A stretch of 64,000 nt of DNA. It comes from CBDFKK01 sp965248815. GTDB taxonomy: Bacteria; Pseudomonadota; Alphaproteobacteria; SMXP01. A program made the translations under genes and the position numbers. Below the pieces are notes generated by a model. The model had not been told where the DNA came from. It ran no database searches and worked only from the letters and a program-made list of their open reading frames with translations. Below, piece after piece: positions 1 to 7,624 of this stretch. How positions within the stretch are numbered: the stretch's first letter is position 1; each line of letters begins with the position of its first letter. The DNA lies in contig CBDFKK010000008.1 of NCBI GenBank assembly GCA_965248815.1, positions 2,046,001 through 2,110,000 of the forward strand. The letters run 5' to 3'.

Positions 1-807
1 GGCAACCATGTCTTCCCCGTCGGATGTTGCACCGTAGCCAATAAGCTCGCCATAGATTTTGGCGCCCCGTGCTCGGGCATGTTCCAATTCCTCGAGTACG
101 ACGCAGCCGCCGCCACCGGATATGACAAAGCCGTCACGATTAGCGTCATAGGCACGGGATGCTCGTTCCGGCGTGGCGTTGTATTTGGACGACAGGGCGC
201 CCATGGCGTCGAATAGAACGGTCAGGGTCCAGTCGATTTCTTCGCCGCCGCCCGCAAACATAATGTCTTGCTTGTTGTATTGAATTTGCTCCGCGGCGTT
301 CCCGATGCAGTGACCGCTGGTGGCACAGGCTGAACTGATCGTGTAATTCACGCCTTTGATCTTAAATTGTGTGGCCAAGTTCGCCGAGGCGCTGCTCGAC
401 ATATTTCGCGGCACCATGAACGGCCCGACTTTCTTTGGCCCCTTTTCGCGGGCGGCATCACACGCGGCCAATATATTGCGCGTTGACGGGCCGCCGGACC
501 CCATAATGATGCCGGTGCGCTCGTGTGAAATTTCGGAAGCTTCGAGGCCCGCATCGCGAACCGCCTGATCCATGGCAATGTAGCAATAGGCGGCGGCGTC
601 CCCCATAAAGCGCCGCGCTTTGCGGTCAATAATGTCGTCGAGGGAAAGCTTGATCGAGCCATAGACGTGGGAGCGAAATCCCATTTCCTCGTACTCATCG
701 CAGTGCTCGACGCCGGACTTGCCTTCACGCAGCGACGCCAACACCTCTTGGGTGTTGTTGCCGACGCTGGACACAATGCCCATTCCCGTAACCACGACCC
801 GCCGCAT
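1..807 (-). CDS. fabB: FabB, second (partial) copy, beta-ketoacyl-ACP synthase I
   Basis: This is the N-terminal two-thirds of a second fabB; the gene runs off the left edge of the window. Positions 1-871 match 1555-2425 with no difference that I can see, so the copy begins with the same ATG (complement of 805-807) and the same leader. It includes the active-site cysteine region (SSACATSGHC). The enzyme elongates unsaturated acyl chains on ACP in the cytosol. It lies downstream of a truncated fabI and is the left arm of a tandem duplication, or of an assembly repeat at a contig edge. On this evidence the left copy would be followed by an intact fabI outside the window. Confidence 0.85.
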   Translation of the reverse strand, partial: MRRVVVTGMGIVSSVGNNTQEVLASLREGKSGVEHCDEYEEMGFRSHVYGSIKLSLDDIIDRKARRFMGDAAAYCYIAMDQAVRDAGLEASEISHERTGIIMGSGGPSTRNILAACDAAREKGPKKVGPFMVPRNMSSSASANLATQFKIKGVNYTISSACATSGHCIGNAAEQIQYNKQDIMFAGGGEEIDWTLTVLFDAMGALSSKYNATPERASRAYDANRDGFVISGGGGCVVLEELEHARARGAKIYGELIGYGATSDGEDMVA

Positions 808-871
808 GAAAGTACCTCTTTAAAGTTGTTCGTCCGTAAGAAGGCCTACTCTCAAATCCTTAGCCTCATAT
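808..871 (-). pseudogene. fabA 3' tail remnant at duplication junction
   Basis: The last codons of fabA (ending RVGLLTDEQL) are repeated here without the rest of the gene. They sit directly between the truncated fabI and the second fabB. Identity with 2362-2425 stops at base 871/2425, which marks the breakpoint of the tandem duplication. Confidence 0.8.
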
Positions 872-1084
872 GACGATGTCGGAGCCCACCGACGCCGCAA
901 GCGGCTTTACCCGCCGCTCGAACGCCTCGCCTTGATAAGTAAAGGCGAGCTCGCCGCCCTGTGCGGCAATGGATTTGGCAATTCCCCAGGCGATAGAATG
1001 GTCGTTGGCCACACCCATGATGAGACCCTTCTTCCCCGCCATTAAGGACCCCTCGGGGAAGTCACCACTCTTTTCGTTTGCCAT
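866..1084 (-). pseudogene. fabI: FabI N-terminal fragment (enoyl-ACP reductase), truncated
   Basis: About 72 residues of an NADH-dependent enoyl-ACP reductase. The start is taken at the ATG of MANEKSGDFPEG, followed by the family N-terminus MAGKKGLIMGVANDHSIAWG, which carries the dinucleotide-binding region. The frame breaks after SVGSDIVI, exactly where the sequence switches to the fabA tail, and stops at once. The usual family length is about 260-275 residues, so the catalytic Tyr-Lys part is absent and this copy cannot be active. It follows fabB (stop at 1144) by 59 bases, the normal order fabA-fabB-fabI. An intact copy probably lies beyond the left edge. Confidence 0.85.
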
Positions 1085-1143
1085 ACACAATCACCGAAAA
1101 CTTTTTATTGGAAATTGAAAGATGTACGCCCTCGCGGGACGCA

Positions 1144-2361
1144 CTAGAGATCCGTTCGGCTGAACGTCAAGGAACAATTCGTACCCCCAAACCCAAAACT
1201 GTTCGACAAAACCGTATTGAGGTCGACATTGTCGAGGCGGCTCGTCGCAATAGGCACGCCGGCTGCCTCCGGGTCAAGCTCTTCAATATTGGCTGACGCG
1301 CACACGAACTGATTGTTCATCATGAGCAGGGAGTAAATGACTTCATGCACGGCCGTTGCCCCTTGGCTGTGACCCGTCAGGGACTTGGTCGAGCTGATCG
1401 GCGGCATGTCGTCGCCGAATACTTGGCGGATGGCTTCGAGTTCGATCGTGTCGCCAACCGGCGTCGACGTGCCGTGAGCGTTGATGTAATCCAGTTTGCC
1501 GTCGACAGCCTCGACCGCTTGGCGCATGCAGCGCACGGCGCCCGGACCTGCGGGGGCAACCATGTCTTCCCCGTCGGATGTTGCACCGTAGCCAATAAGC
1601 TCGCCATAGATTTTGGCGCCCCGTGCTCGGGCATGTTCCAATTCCTCGAGTACGACGCAGCCGCCGCCACCGGATATGACAAAGCCGTCACGATTAGCGT
1701 CATAGGCACGGGATGCTCGTTCCGGCGTGGCGTTGTATTTGGACGACAGGGCGCCCATGGCGTCGAATAGAACGGTCAGGGTCCAGTCGATTTCTTCGCC
1801 GCCGCCCGCAAACATAATGTCTTGCTTGTTGTATTGAATTTGCTCCGCGGCGTTCCCGATGCAGTGACCGCTGGTGGCACAGGCTGAACTGATCGTGTAA
1901 TTCACGCCTTTGATCTTAAATTGTGTGGCCAAGTTCGCCGAGGCGCTGCTCGACATATTTCGCGGCACCATGAACGGCCCGACTTTCTTTGGCCCCTTTT
2001 CGCGGGCGGCATCACACGCGGCCAATATATTGCGCGTTGACGGGCCGCCGGACCCCATAATGATGCCGGTGCGCTCGTGTGAAATTTCGGAAGCTTCGAG
2101 GCCCGCATCGCGAACCGCCTGATCCATGGCAATGTAGCAATAGGCGGCGGCGTCCCCCATAAAGCGCCGCGCTTTGCGGTCAATAATGTCGTCGAGGGAA
2201 AGCTTGATCGAGCCATAGACGTGGGAGCGAAATCCCATTTCCTCGTACTCATCGCAGTGCTCGACGCCGGACTTGCCTTCACGCAGCGACGCCAACACCT
2301 CTTGGGTGTTGTTGCCGACGCTGGACACAATGCCCATTCCCGTAACCACGACCCGCCGCAT
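1144..2361 (-). CDS. fabB: FabB, beta-ketoacyl-ACP synthase I
   Basis: A complete 405-residue ketosynthase. The nucleophilic Cys is in SSACATSGHCIG and the two catalytic His are in NAHGTSTPVGD and KSLTGHSQGAT, giving the Cys-His-His triad of the FabB/FabF family. The C-terminal glycine-rich FGFGGTN loop is present. Next to fabA and the fabI fragment, FabB rather than FabF is the likely identity, because FabA and FabB work together to make cis-unsaturated fatty acids. It starts 12 bases after the fabA stop, so it is probably co-transcribed. Part of it is repeated at 1-807. Confidence 0.95.
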   Translation of the reverse strand: MRRVVVTGMGIVSSVGNNTQEVLASLREGKSGVEHCDEYEEMGFRSHVYGSIKLSLDDIIDRKARRFMGDAAAYCYIAMDQAVRDAGLEASEISHERTGIIMGSGGPSTRNILAACDAAREKGPKKVGPFMVPRNMSSSASANLATQFKIKGVNYTISSACATSGHCIGNAAEQIQYNKQDIMFAGGGEEIDWTLTVLFDAMGALSSKYNATPERASRAYDANRDGFVISGGGGCVVLEELEHARARGAKIYGELIGYGATSDGEDMVAPAGPGAVRCMRQAVEAVDGKLDYINAHGTSTPVGDTIELEAIRQVFGDDMPPISSTKSLTGHSQGATAVHEVIYSLLMMNNQFVCASANIEELDPEAAGVPIATSRLDNVDLNTVLSNSFGFGGTNCSLTFSRTDL

Positions 2362-2373
2362 GAAAGTACCTCT

Positions 2374-2904
2374 TTAAAGTTGTTCGTCCGTAAGAAGGCC
2401 TACTCTCAAATCCTTAGCCTCATATATGGTTTCGCCGTCAACTTTCATGTCGCCGTCACCAACTCCGATCGTCATGCGTCTGTTGATGACGCGCGTGAGA
2501 TCAATGTGGTAGCTGACCAGTTTGGCGTCCGGCAAAACCATCCCAGAAAACTTTACATTACCCGCAGCCGATGCGCGGCCTCGGCCTTGCCCTCCAATCC
2601 AGCCCAAATAAAATCCGATGAGTTGCCACATGGCATCGAGGCCAAGACATCCCGGCATCACCGGATCGCTCTCAAAGTGACAATTGAAAAACCAAAGATC
2701 GGGCCGGATATCAAGCTCGGCCACTATTTCCCCTTTGCCGTGGCTTCCGCCGTCTGCGTTGATTTTCGTAATGCGGTCGATCATCAACATAGGCGGCAAT
2801 GGGAGCCGCGCATTCTTCGGGCCAAAGAGCTTGCCCTGGGCACAGCCGACCAGATCTTCGTAGCTATAACTTGATTTCTGTTCGAGCATATCTGGAGTGT
2901 GCAT
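2374..2904 (-). CDS. fabA: FabA, 3-hydroxydecanoyl-ACP dehydratase/isomerase
   Basis: A hot-dog-fold dehydratase of about 176 residues; the E. coli enzyme has 172. The catalytic His and Asp are visible in the block FFNCHFESDPVMPGCLGLDA. It dehydrates and isomerises C10 intermediates, the entry point to unsaturated fatty acids. The frame is open upstream to 2964, but family alignment (SYSYEDLVGCAQGKLFG) favours the ATG at 2904 or at 2889. It is first in the fabA-fabB-fabI operon and divergent from irr, an arrangement common in alphaproteobacteria. Confidence 0.93.
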   Translation of the reverse strand: MHTPDMLEQKSSYSYEDLVGCAQGKLFGPKNARLPLPPMLMIDRITKINADGGSHGKGEIVAELDIRPDLWFFNCHFESDPVMPGCLGLDAMWQLIGFYLGWIGGQGRGRASAAGNVKFSGMVLPDAKLVSYHIDLTRVINRRMTIGVGDGDMKVDGETIYEAKDLRVGLLTDEQL

Positions 2905-3220
2905 CAATCTTGATTTGTGTGACCTGGAGTTTGGCCGCGCATGATTGGGCGCGGGATCTCGCATCTTCGAGGCCTCGCCGACGAACGTGCGTCGTGACAG
3001 GGCCTTTCACCAATAACCGGCACAATTGCGTTGTTTCTAACATAGGCAGAGTGCCACAGGAAGCGCAGACATTCACGCCCAAAACTGAGGCGGTCTGGCT
3101 ACCGGACCCAACGGGCACCTGGTTTTTTGCCGGATTACCGGGAAACCTGCGGGCAAACGTGAGGTAGATAGGAGGTTCGTTTGGTGTAAGTCGCAAGAGA
3201 GAGGTCCAGCCCGCCGCTTG

Positions 3221-3237
3221 TTTAGAATTAATCTAAA
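3221..3237. promoter_or_regulatory. ICE-like iron control palindrome upstream of irr
   Basis: TTTAGAATTAATCTAAA is an inverted repeat, TTTAGA-N5-TCTAAA. It resembles the iron control element (TTTAGAA-N-TTCTAAA type) bound by Irr in Rhizobiales. It lies 82 bases before the irr start, in the irr<>fabA spacer, just upstream of a possible -35 (TTGACT at 3245). Autoregulation of irr is the natural reading; control of fabA cannot be excluded. Confidence 0.6.
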
Positions 3238-3319
3238 TTAAGTCTTGACTTTCGGCTGATAGGGTCCAATTTCAAAAGACCGCATTGTAGTGCGAGTCAT
3301 TCTGGCGGAAACTCAAGCT

Positions 3320-3760
3320 ATGAAGTCCTTGCGCCCGTTTAGCAAAACCCAGCAGCACCTCAAGGCTGCCGGCCTGAGATTAACCAAACAGCGTATCGCG
3401 TTGGGCCGTCTTCTGCTTGAAGGTCCCGACCGGCACGTGACGGCCGAGTCGTTTCACGAAGAAGCTCTTAGCGGCGGCATCAGCGTGTCGCTAGCGACCA
3501 TTTACAACACGCTTCATCAGTTCACTGAAGCAGGATTACTGCGCCAAGTTATTGTCGACGGCGCTAAAACTTATTTCGACACCAACACTTCGGATCATCA
3601 CCATTTTTATTTGGAATGCGACGGTGACCTCATTGATATTCCCGCCGGTTCTATCGAAGTGAATGGATTACCGATGACACCGGACGGCACAAGCATCGAT
3701 CGTGTGGACGTTGTCGTTCGGCTGTGCGAAGAGCCCAAGCGGCGCTCCGATACCAAGTAA
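3320..3760 (+). CDS. irr: Irr, Fur-family iron response regulator
   Basis: A 146-residue Fur-superfamily repressor. The N-terminal winged helix contains LRLTKQRIALGRLL and SVSLATIYNTLHQFTEAGLL. It is followed by the Irr-typical segment VIVDGAKTYFDTNTSDHHHF with the His-rich HHH metal/haem motif. This segment and the missing CxxC zinc sites of classical Fur point to Irr, which represses haem and iron genes when haem is scarce. The ATG at 3320 is chosen because the ten residues before it do not align with the family. A candidate Irr box is at 3221-3237, and fabA runs divergently. Confidence 0.93.
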   Translation: MKSLRPFSKTQQHLKAAGLRLTKQRIALGRLLLEGPDRHVTAESFHEEALSGGISVSLATIYNTLHQFTEAGLLRQVIVDGAKTYFDTNTSDHHHFYLECDGDLIDIPAGSIEVNGLPMTPDGTSIDRVDVVVRLCEEPKRRSDTK

Positions 3761-3928
3761 AGTCTTTATGCGTCCATATCTTGCTTCGGTAAATGCCGAT
3801 AGCTGTGCTAGGAATATGCGCGGCGAAAACTTGTGGATAGCCGGCGCGATTTGACAACATTCGTCCGTGACCGGAGCAAGTTTGCCGCATGTCTCACGTG
3901 GACACATGCGGCATAGGGAAATCTTTTG

Positions 3929-4519
3929 ATGGGACAGGTTCAGTCAGCAGCGCGGCAATCGTCGATGCATGACCGTTTGATTGCGATCGTAAAAGAGAGA
4001 TCGTTTTCAAACGATCGTGAAATAACACTCGCCTCCGGCAAGAAGAGTTGGCTCTACTTCAACATGAAGCCTTCCATGCTTGACGCGGAAGGTGCGTTTC
4101 TCATTGGTCAACTTATGCTGGACGAGCTTGCCGGAGACGACATTGATTATGTCGGTGGATTGGAGTTGGGGGCTGTGCCGATTGTGTCCTTCGTCTCTGC
4201 TTTGAGCTTTGAGCGGGCGTCGCCCAAGCCCGTTGCTGCCTTTATTGTGCGCAAACAGGCCAAGTCGCACGGCACCCAACAGCGGATTGAAGGATTGGCG
4301 AAAGGTGAGACTCTGCAAGGCAAACGCGTCGCCATGATTGAAGATGTCACGACGACAGGGGGGTCTGTGCGCGACGCCATTGAAATTGCGCGCGCGGCGG
4401 GCGCTGACGTTGTCAAAGTCGTGACAATCGTCGATCGCCAGGAGGGCGCCCGAGAATTGCTCTCTCAAGATGGATTAGAGCTCAAGTCGCTACTCACTGC
4501 CGACGAGTTCGTCGACTGA
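3929..4519 (+). CDS. pyrE: PyrE, orotate phosphoribosyltransferase
   Basis: About 196 residues of the alphaproteobacterial short PyrE type. ITLASGKKSWLYFNMKPSML near the N-terminus binds orotate, and the PRPP loop VAMIEDVTTTGGSV carries the conserved acidic pair and the TTGGS turn. It makes OMP from orotate and PRPP in pyrimidine synthesis. A TTG directly precedes the ATG at 3929; an internal ATG (MHDRLIAIVKERSF) at 3965 is also a credible start. It stands alone, about 170 bases after irr and convergent with the SH3-domain gene. Confidence 0.9.
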   Translation: MGQVQSAARQSSMHDRLIAIVKERSFSNDREITLASGKKSWLYFNMKPSMLDAEGAFLIGQLMLDELAGDDIDYVGGLELGAVPIVSFVSALSFERASPKPVAAFIVRKQAKSHGTQQRIEGLAKGETLQGKRVAMIEDVTTTGGSVRDAIEIARAAGADVVKVVTIVDRQEGARELLSQDGLELKSLLTADEFVD

Positions 4520-4549
4520 CGGCTCGCCATCGCCGTGTTGAGCTGGACA

Positions 4550-5092
4550 TTATTCTTCTGCGAATTCGTCTGGATAGATTCCCCAAAGCAAAGTTCGGTG
4601 GACCCAGCCGCGGCTATCCGAATGGGTCATCAGGCACCATTCGCCCTGGCATTGATCTAATCGCCCCATAACCCCGACTTGTGCCAGCGCCCTAACGGTG
4701 GCGCTTGCATCAGGCCCTGATCTCAGGGCGACGGGTCGGTCTGTTCCATCTCCTTTAATCATGAGGAAGCGCCGCCCCTTGAGCAGAGGCGCGTAGACCC
4801 AGCCTTCTTTTCCGTCCCAGTCCCGAATGCGGCGCCACTCTGCCGTTTCGGCAATGACTTCAACCGGCGATCCTTGAGCGTTTCTATATTGCCAGAGAAT
4901 GGGGTGGTCCGTGCCTGGTCCATTGCGCACATTGACTTTTTCACCGAGGCTGACAAAGCGGGGCACGGGCAGGCCGCTTGGTGTATCAGCGGCCCACAGC
5001 GGTATGGCCCACAGCGCGATCAAACATGCAAGAAAACAAAGGGAGACTTGGTTCCTTCGGTGATTACGCGTTTGGCAGTAGTTTTGGTTCAT
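4550..5092 (-). CDS. Exported protein with two bacterial SH3-like domains
   Basis: About 180 residues. An N-terminal hydrophobic signal segment (LCFLACLIALWAIPLWA, cleavage likely after AWA) precedes two SH3b-type repeats. The first has the signature VNVRNGPGTDHPILW and the second VALRSGPDASATVRALAQVG with a C-terminal GWVHRTLLWG. Such domains usually bind peptidoglycan or protein partners in the periplasm. The ATG at 5092 puts the signal peptide at the N-terminus; the upstream ATG at 5128 adds 12 unconserved residues. It is divergent from the D-glycerate dehydrogenase gene. Its exact role is unknown. Confidence 0.8.
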   Translation of the reverse strand: MNQNYCQTRNHRRNQVSLCFLACLIALWAIPLWAADTPSGLPVPRFVSLGEKVNVRNGPGTDHPILWQYRNAQGSPVEVIAETAEWRRIRDWDGKEGWVYAPLLKGRRFLMIKGDGTDRPVALRSGPDASATVRALAQVGVMGRLDQCQGEWCLMTHSDSRGWVHRTLLWGIYPDEFAEE

Positions 5093-5360
5093 GATCGATA
5101 GGCCAGGGGGTTCACGCATCGGACGCATCGAACGAACCCCAATGTCGGCTCGTCCAAATTAACCGTGACTTTGCAAATGCGCTGGGGCGCTGCAAAGTCG
5201 CTAAGACTTTATCTCCCGTGCTTGGCGCAAGCGTCAAGGGACCCTTTTGGCCCCGGAGCTGCATGAAGGAACATGAAAAGGAACCACCGTTAAGTAGCGC
5301 CTTAAGAGTAGGTCTGCTAAATGGAGGGCGGCCCTGACCGCTGGCGCTGGAGGCGCTTGG

Positions 5361-6350
5361 ATGTCTATCGCTAAAAAACCTCTCGTAATCGTCACGCGGA
5401 AATTACCCGATCCGATCGAAACGAGAATGCGAGAGCTGTTCGATACGCGGCTCAATCTTGAAGATCGAGAATTGTCCCAAGCTGAACTCGTAACGGCCGT
5501 CAAAGAAGCCGACGTCTTGGTTCCGACGGTAACCGATCGCCTGTCCTCGCGGGTTTTAAGTCAGGCCGGTCCGAAATTGCGGTTGATCGCTAATTTCGGG
5601 ACTGGCGTTGACAATATCGACGTCGAGACGGCGACCCAGCGGGGTATTACAGTCACCAATACACCAGGCGTGTTGACCGAAGACACCGCAGACATGACCA
5701 TGGCGCTTATTCTGGCTGTGCCCCGGCGTCTCGCCGAGGGCACCCGGGTTATGCGCTCCGGAAATTTTAATGGCTGGACGCCCACGTGGATGCTGGGGCA
5801 CCGAATTTGGGGCAAACGGCTGGGCATTATCGGCATGGGACGGATCGGCCAAGCGGTTGCCCGCCGGGCGCAGGCCTTTGGTCTCCAGATCCATTATCAC
5901 AATCGCAAACGTGTCCATTCGGGCATCGAATCCGAACTCGAGGCCACCTATTGGGAAAGCTTGGATCAAATGCTGGCCCGCATGGACATTATTTCGGTCA
6001 ACTGTCCGCACACACCGGCGACCTTTCATTTGTTATCTGCGCGACGGCTTAAGCTGTTGCAGCCGCACGCCTATGTGGTGAACACCTCGCGCGGCGAAGT
6101 TATTGATGAGAACGCCTTGGCGCGCATGCTTGAGGCGGGCGAGCTTGCAGGTGCCGGTCTTGATGTGTTCGAGCGTGAACCGGCCGTCAATCCGAAACTG
6201 TTGGAAAATGAACGTGTCGTACTTCTGCCGCATCTCGGCTCGGCGACCATTGAGGGCCGGGTCGATATGGGCGAAAAGGTCATAATCAATATCAAGACGT
6301 TTGTCGACGGTCACAAGCCACCCGACCGTGTCATTCCTGCAATGCTCTAG
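5361..6350 (+). CDS. D-glycerate / 2-hydroxyacid dehydrogenase (glyoxylate/hydroxypyruvate reductase)
   Basis: A 329-residue NAD(P)-dependent D-2-hydroxyacid dehydrogenase. The dinucleotide fold is GKRLGIIGMGRIGQAVARRA. The catalytic Arg is in VVNTSRGEVIDENAL, and the Glu and His are in the family order, the His in LLPHLGSATIEGR. The family reduces glyoxylate and hydroxypyruvate. GyaR-type glyoxylate reductase is the closest match I recognise, but substrate cannot be fixed from sequence. Its stop overlaps the stop of the convergent MoeB-like gene by four bases. Confidence 0.88.
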   Translation: MSIAKKPLVIVTRKLPDPIETRMRELFDTRLNLEDRELSQAELVTAVKEADVLVPTVTDRLSSRVLSQAGPKLRLIANFGTGVDNIDVETATQRGITVTNTPGVLTEDTADMTMALILAVPRRLAEGTRVMRSGNFNGWTPTWMLGHRIWGKRLGIIGMGRIGQAVARRAQAFGLQIHYHNRKRVHSGIESELEATYWESLDQMLARMDIISVNCPHTPATFHLLSARRLKLLQPHAYVVNTSRGEVIDENALARMLEAGELAGAGLDVFEREPAVNPKLLENERVVLLPHLGSATIEGRVDMGEKVIINIKTFVDGHKPPDRVIPAML

Positions 6351-7150
6351 GCGTGGCCTGACAGGTCAGTGATCACGGCCGTTTCGCCGCAGAGTGCGCA
6401 TGCATCGTCGGCGCTCAATTTGACAAGGCGTGTTGTCGCGTCGAGCCCGTCGTAAATGAGCAACTTCCCGGCAAGGCTTTGTCCAATTTGCAAAAGTTCT
6501 TTGATGACTTCGAGTGCTTGAAGAGACCCCATGACGCCGGTAAGTGCACCCAGGATGCCGGCTTCGGCGCAAGTCGGCACAGTGCCCGGCGCCGGGGCTT
6601 CGGGAAACAGGCAGCGATAGCACGGCAGTGGCTCGCCGTCCGGTCCGGTGGTGAACGCTTTGAACGTTGCAAGCTGGCCATCGAACTGACCCACGGCCGC
6701 CGAAACTAGCGGCACCTTTGCAAAGTAGCAGGCGTCGTTGATTAGCGTGCGCGTTTCGAACGAGTCGCTGCCGTCTGCCACAAGATCATATTGTTTGACC
6801 AATTCAACAGCGTTTGATGCATTAAAGTGCACTGCGTGTGTCTCAACTTTAACGTCGGGGTTGAGCGCGTGCAGCGTTTCGCGTGCACTTGTCGTCTTGG
6901 CCTGGCCGATATCTCCTGTGTGATGGATGATCTGCCGTTGAAGATTTGACAGATCGACGGTGTCATCGTCGACGACACCAAGGGTGCCAACGCCGGCCGC
7001 CGCTAAATACATCAGCAAAGGTGCACCCAAGCCGCCCGCGCCGATCACAAGCACGCGCGATTGAAGCAGCTTTGCTTGGCCCTGTCCGCCAACATCGCGC
7101 AATAGTAAATGCCGGGCGTAGCGTTCTATTTGTTGATCTGTGAGTTCCAT
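6347..7150 (-). CDS. moeB: MoeB/ThiF-type E1-like adenylyltransferase
   Basis: About 267 residues. N-terminal YARHLLLRDVGGQGQAKL is followed by the ATP-binding VLVIGAGGLGAPLLMYLAAAG. The conserved Arg and Asn are in DLSNLQRQIIH, and Asp in VADGSDSFETR. Two CxxC zinc pairs are visible (CYRC and CALC). The catalytic-type Cys is likely in GTVPTCAEAG. The family adenylates the C-terminus of MoaD or ThiS for molybdopterin or thiamine sulfur transfer. There is no C-terminal rhodanese domain. It is third in the coaBC-dut-moeB operon; the ATG at 7150 is preferred over an in-frame TTG at 7165. Confidence 0.88.
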   Translation of the reverse strand: MELTDQQIERYARHLLLRDVGGQGQAKLLQSRVLVIGAGGLGAPLLMYLAAAGVGTLGVVDDDTVDLSNLQRQIIHHTGDIGQAKTTSARETLHALNPDVKVETHAVHFNASNAVELVKQYDLVADGSDSFETRTLINDACYFAKVPLVSAAVGQFDGQLATFKAFTTGPDGEPLPCYRCLFPEAPAPGTVPTCAEAGILGALTGVMGSLQALEVIKELLQIGQSLAGKLLIYDGLDATTRLVKLSADDACALCGETAVITDLSGHA

Positions 7151-7165
7151 GGCACCGGCGCTCAA

Positions 7166-7624
7166 TTAGCCGCCTGTCGAGCCGAACCCGCCGGCGCCTC
7201 GCGCCGTCTCGCCGACGCGTTCGGTTTGGACCCACTCGGCCTGTTCGACGCGCGCGATGACCAGTTGCGCGATCTTATCACCCCGGCGAATGGTATAGGG
7301 GGCCAGACCATGGTTGATGAGTATGACTTTCACTTCGCCACGATAGTCGGAATCGATGGTGCCGGGCGAATTCAGCACGGTAATACCATGCTTCATAGCA
7401 AGGCCCGATCGCGGCCTGACTTGTGCTTCAAATCCTTCCGGTATGGCCATGACAAGGCCTGTCGGGACGAGCGCCCGCCCAGCCGGGTCAAGCACTACCT
7501 CATCATCGCGATCCAGTGCAGCAATAAGGTCAAGCCCAGCGGCACCTGCAGTTTCATAGCTTGGTAACGGGAGCCCTTCTGCAGTGGGCAGCAGCTGAAC
7601 GGCAATACTTGGCTTACTGGCCAC
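7166..7624 (-). CDS. dut: Dut, deoxyuridine 5'-triphosphate nucleotidohydrolase
   Basis: A 152-residue trimeric dUTPase with all five motifs: AGLDL, PRSGLA, GTIDSDYRGEV, RGDKIAQLVI and the C-terminal P-loop-like RGAGGFGSTGG. It hydrolyses dUTP to dUMP, keeping uracil out of DNA and supplying thymidylate synthesis. The start is taken as GTG at 7624, which gives VASKPSIAVQLLP and the standard family length. That GTG lies 11 bases inside the 3' end of coaBC, so the two genes are translationally coupled. Longer open frame upstream is only the shadow of coaBC. Confidence 0.92.
   Translation of the reverse strand: MASKPSIAVQLLPTAEGLPLPSYETAGAAGLDLIAALDRDDEVVLDPAGRALVPTGLVMAIPEGFEAQVRPRSGLAMKHGITVLNSPGTIDSDYRGEVKVILINHGLAPYTIRRGDKIAQLVIARVEQAEWVQTERVGETARGAGGFGSTGG

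Larger units (their letters stand above)
1..2425. repeat. Tandem direct repeat, 871 bp, offset 1554 bp
   Basis: Bases 1-871 and 1555-2425 are the same sequence. The matched block covers the fabB 5' two-thirds, the fabA-fabB spacer and the fabA 3' end. The junction joins fabI codon ~72 to the fabA tail. A true tandem duplication and a contig-end assembly loop would look the same here. Confidence 0.85.
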
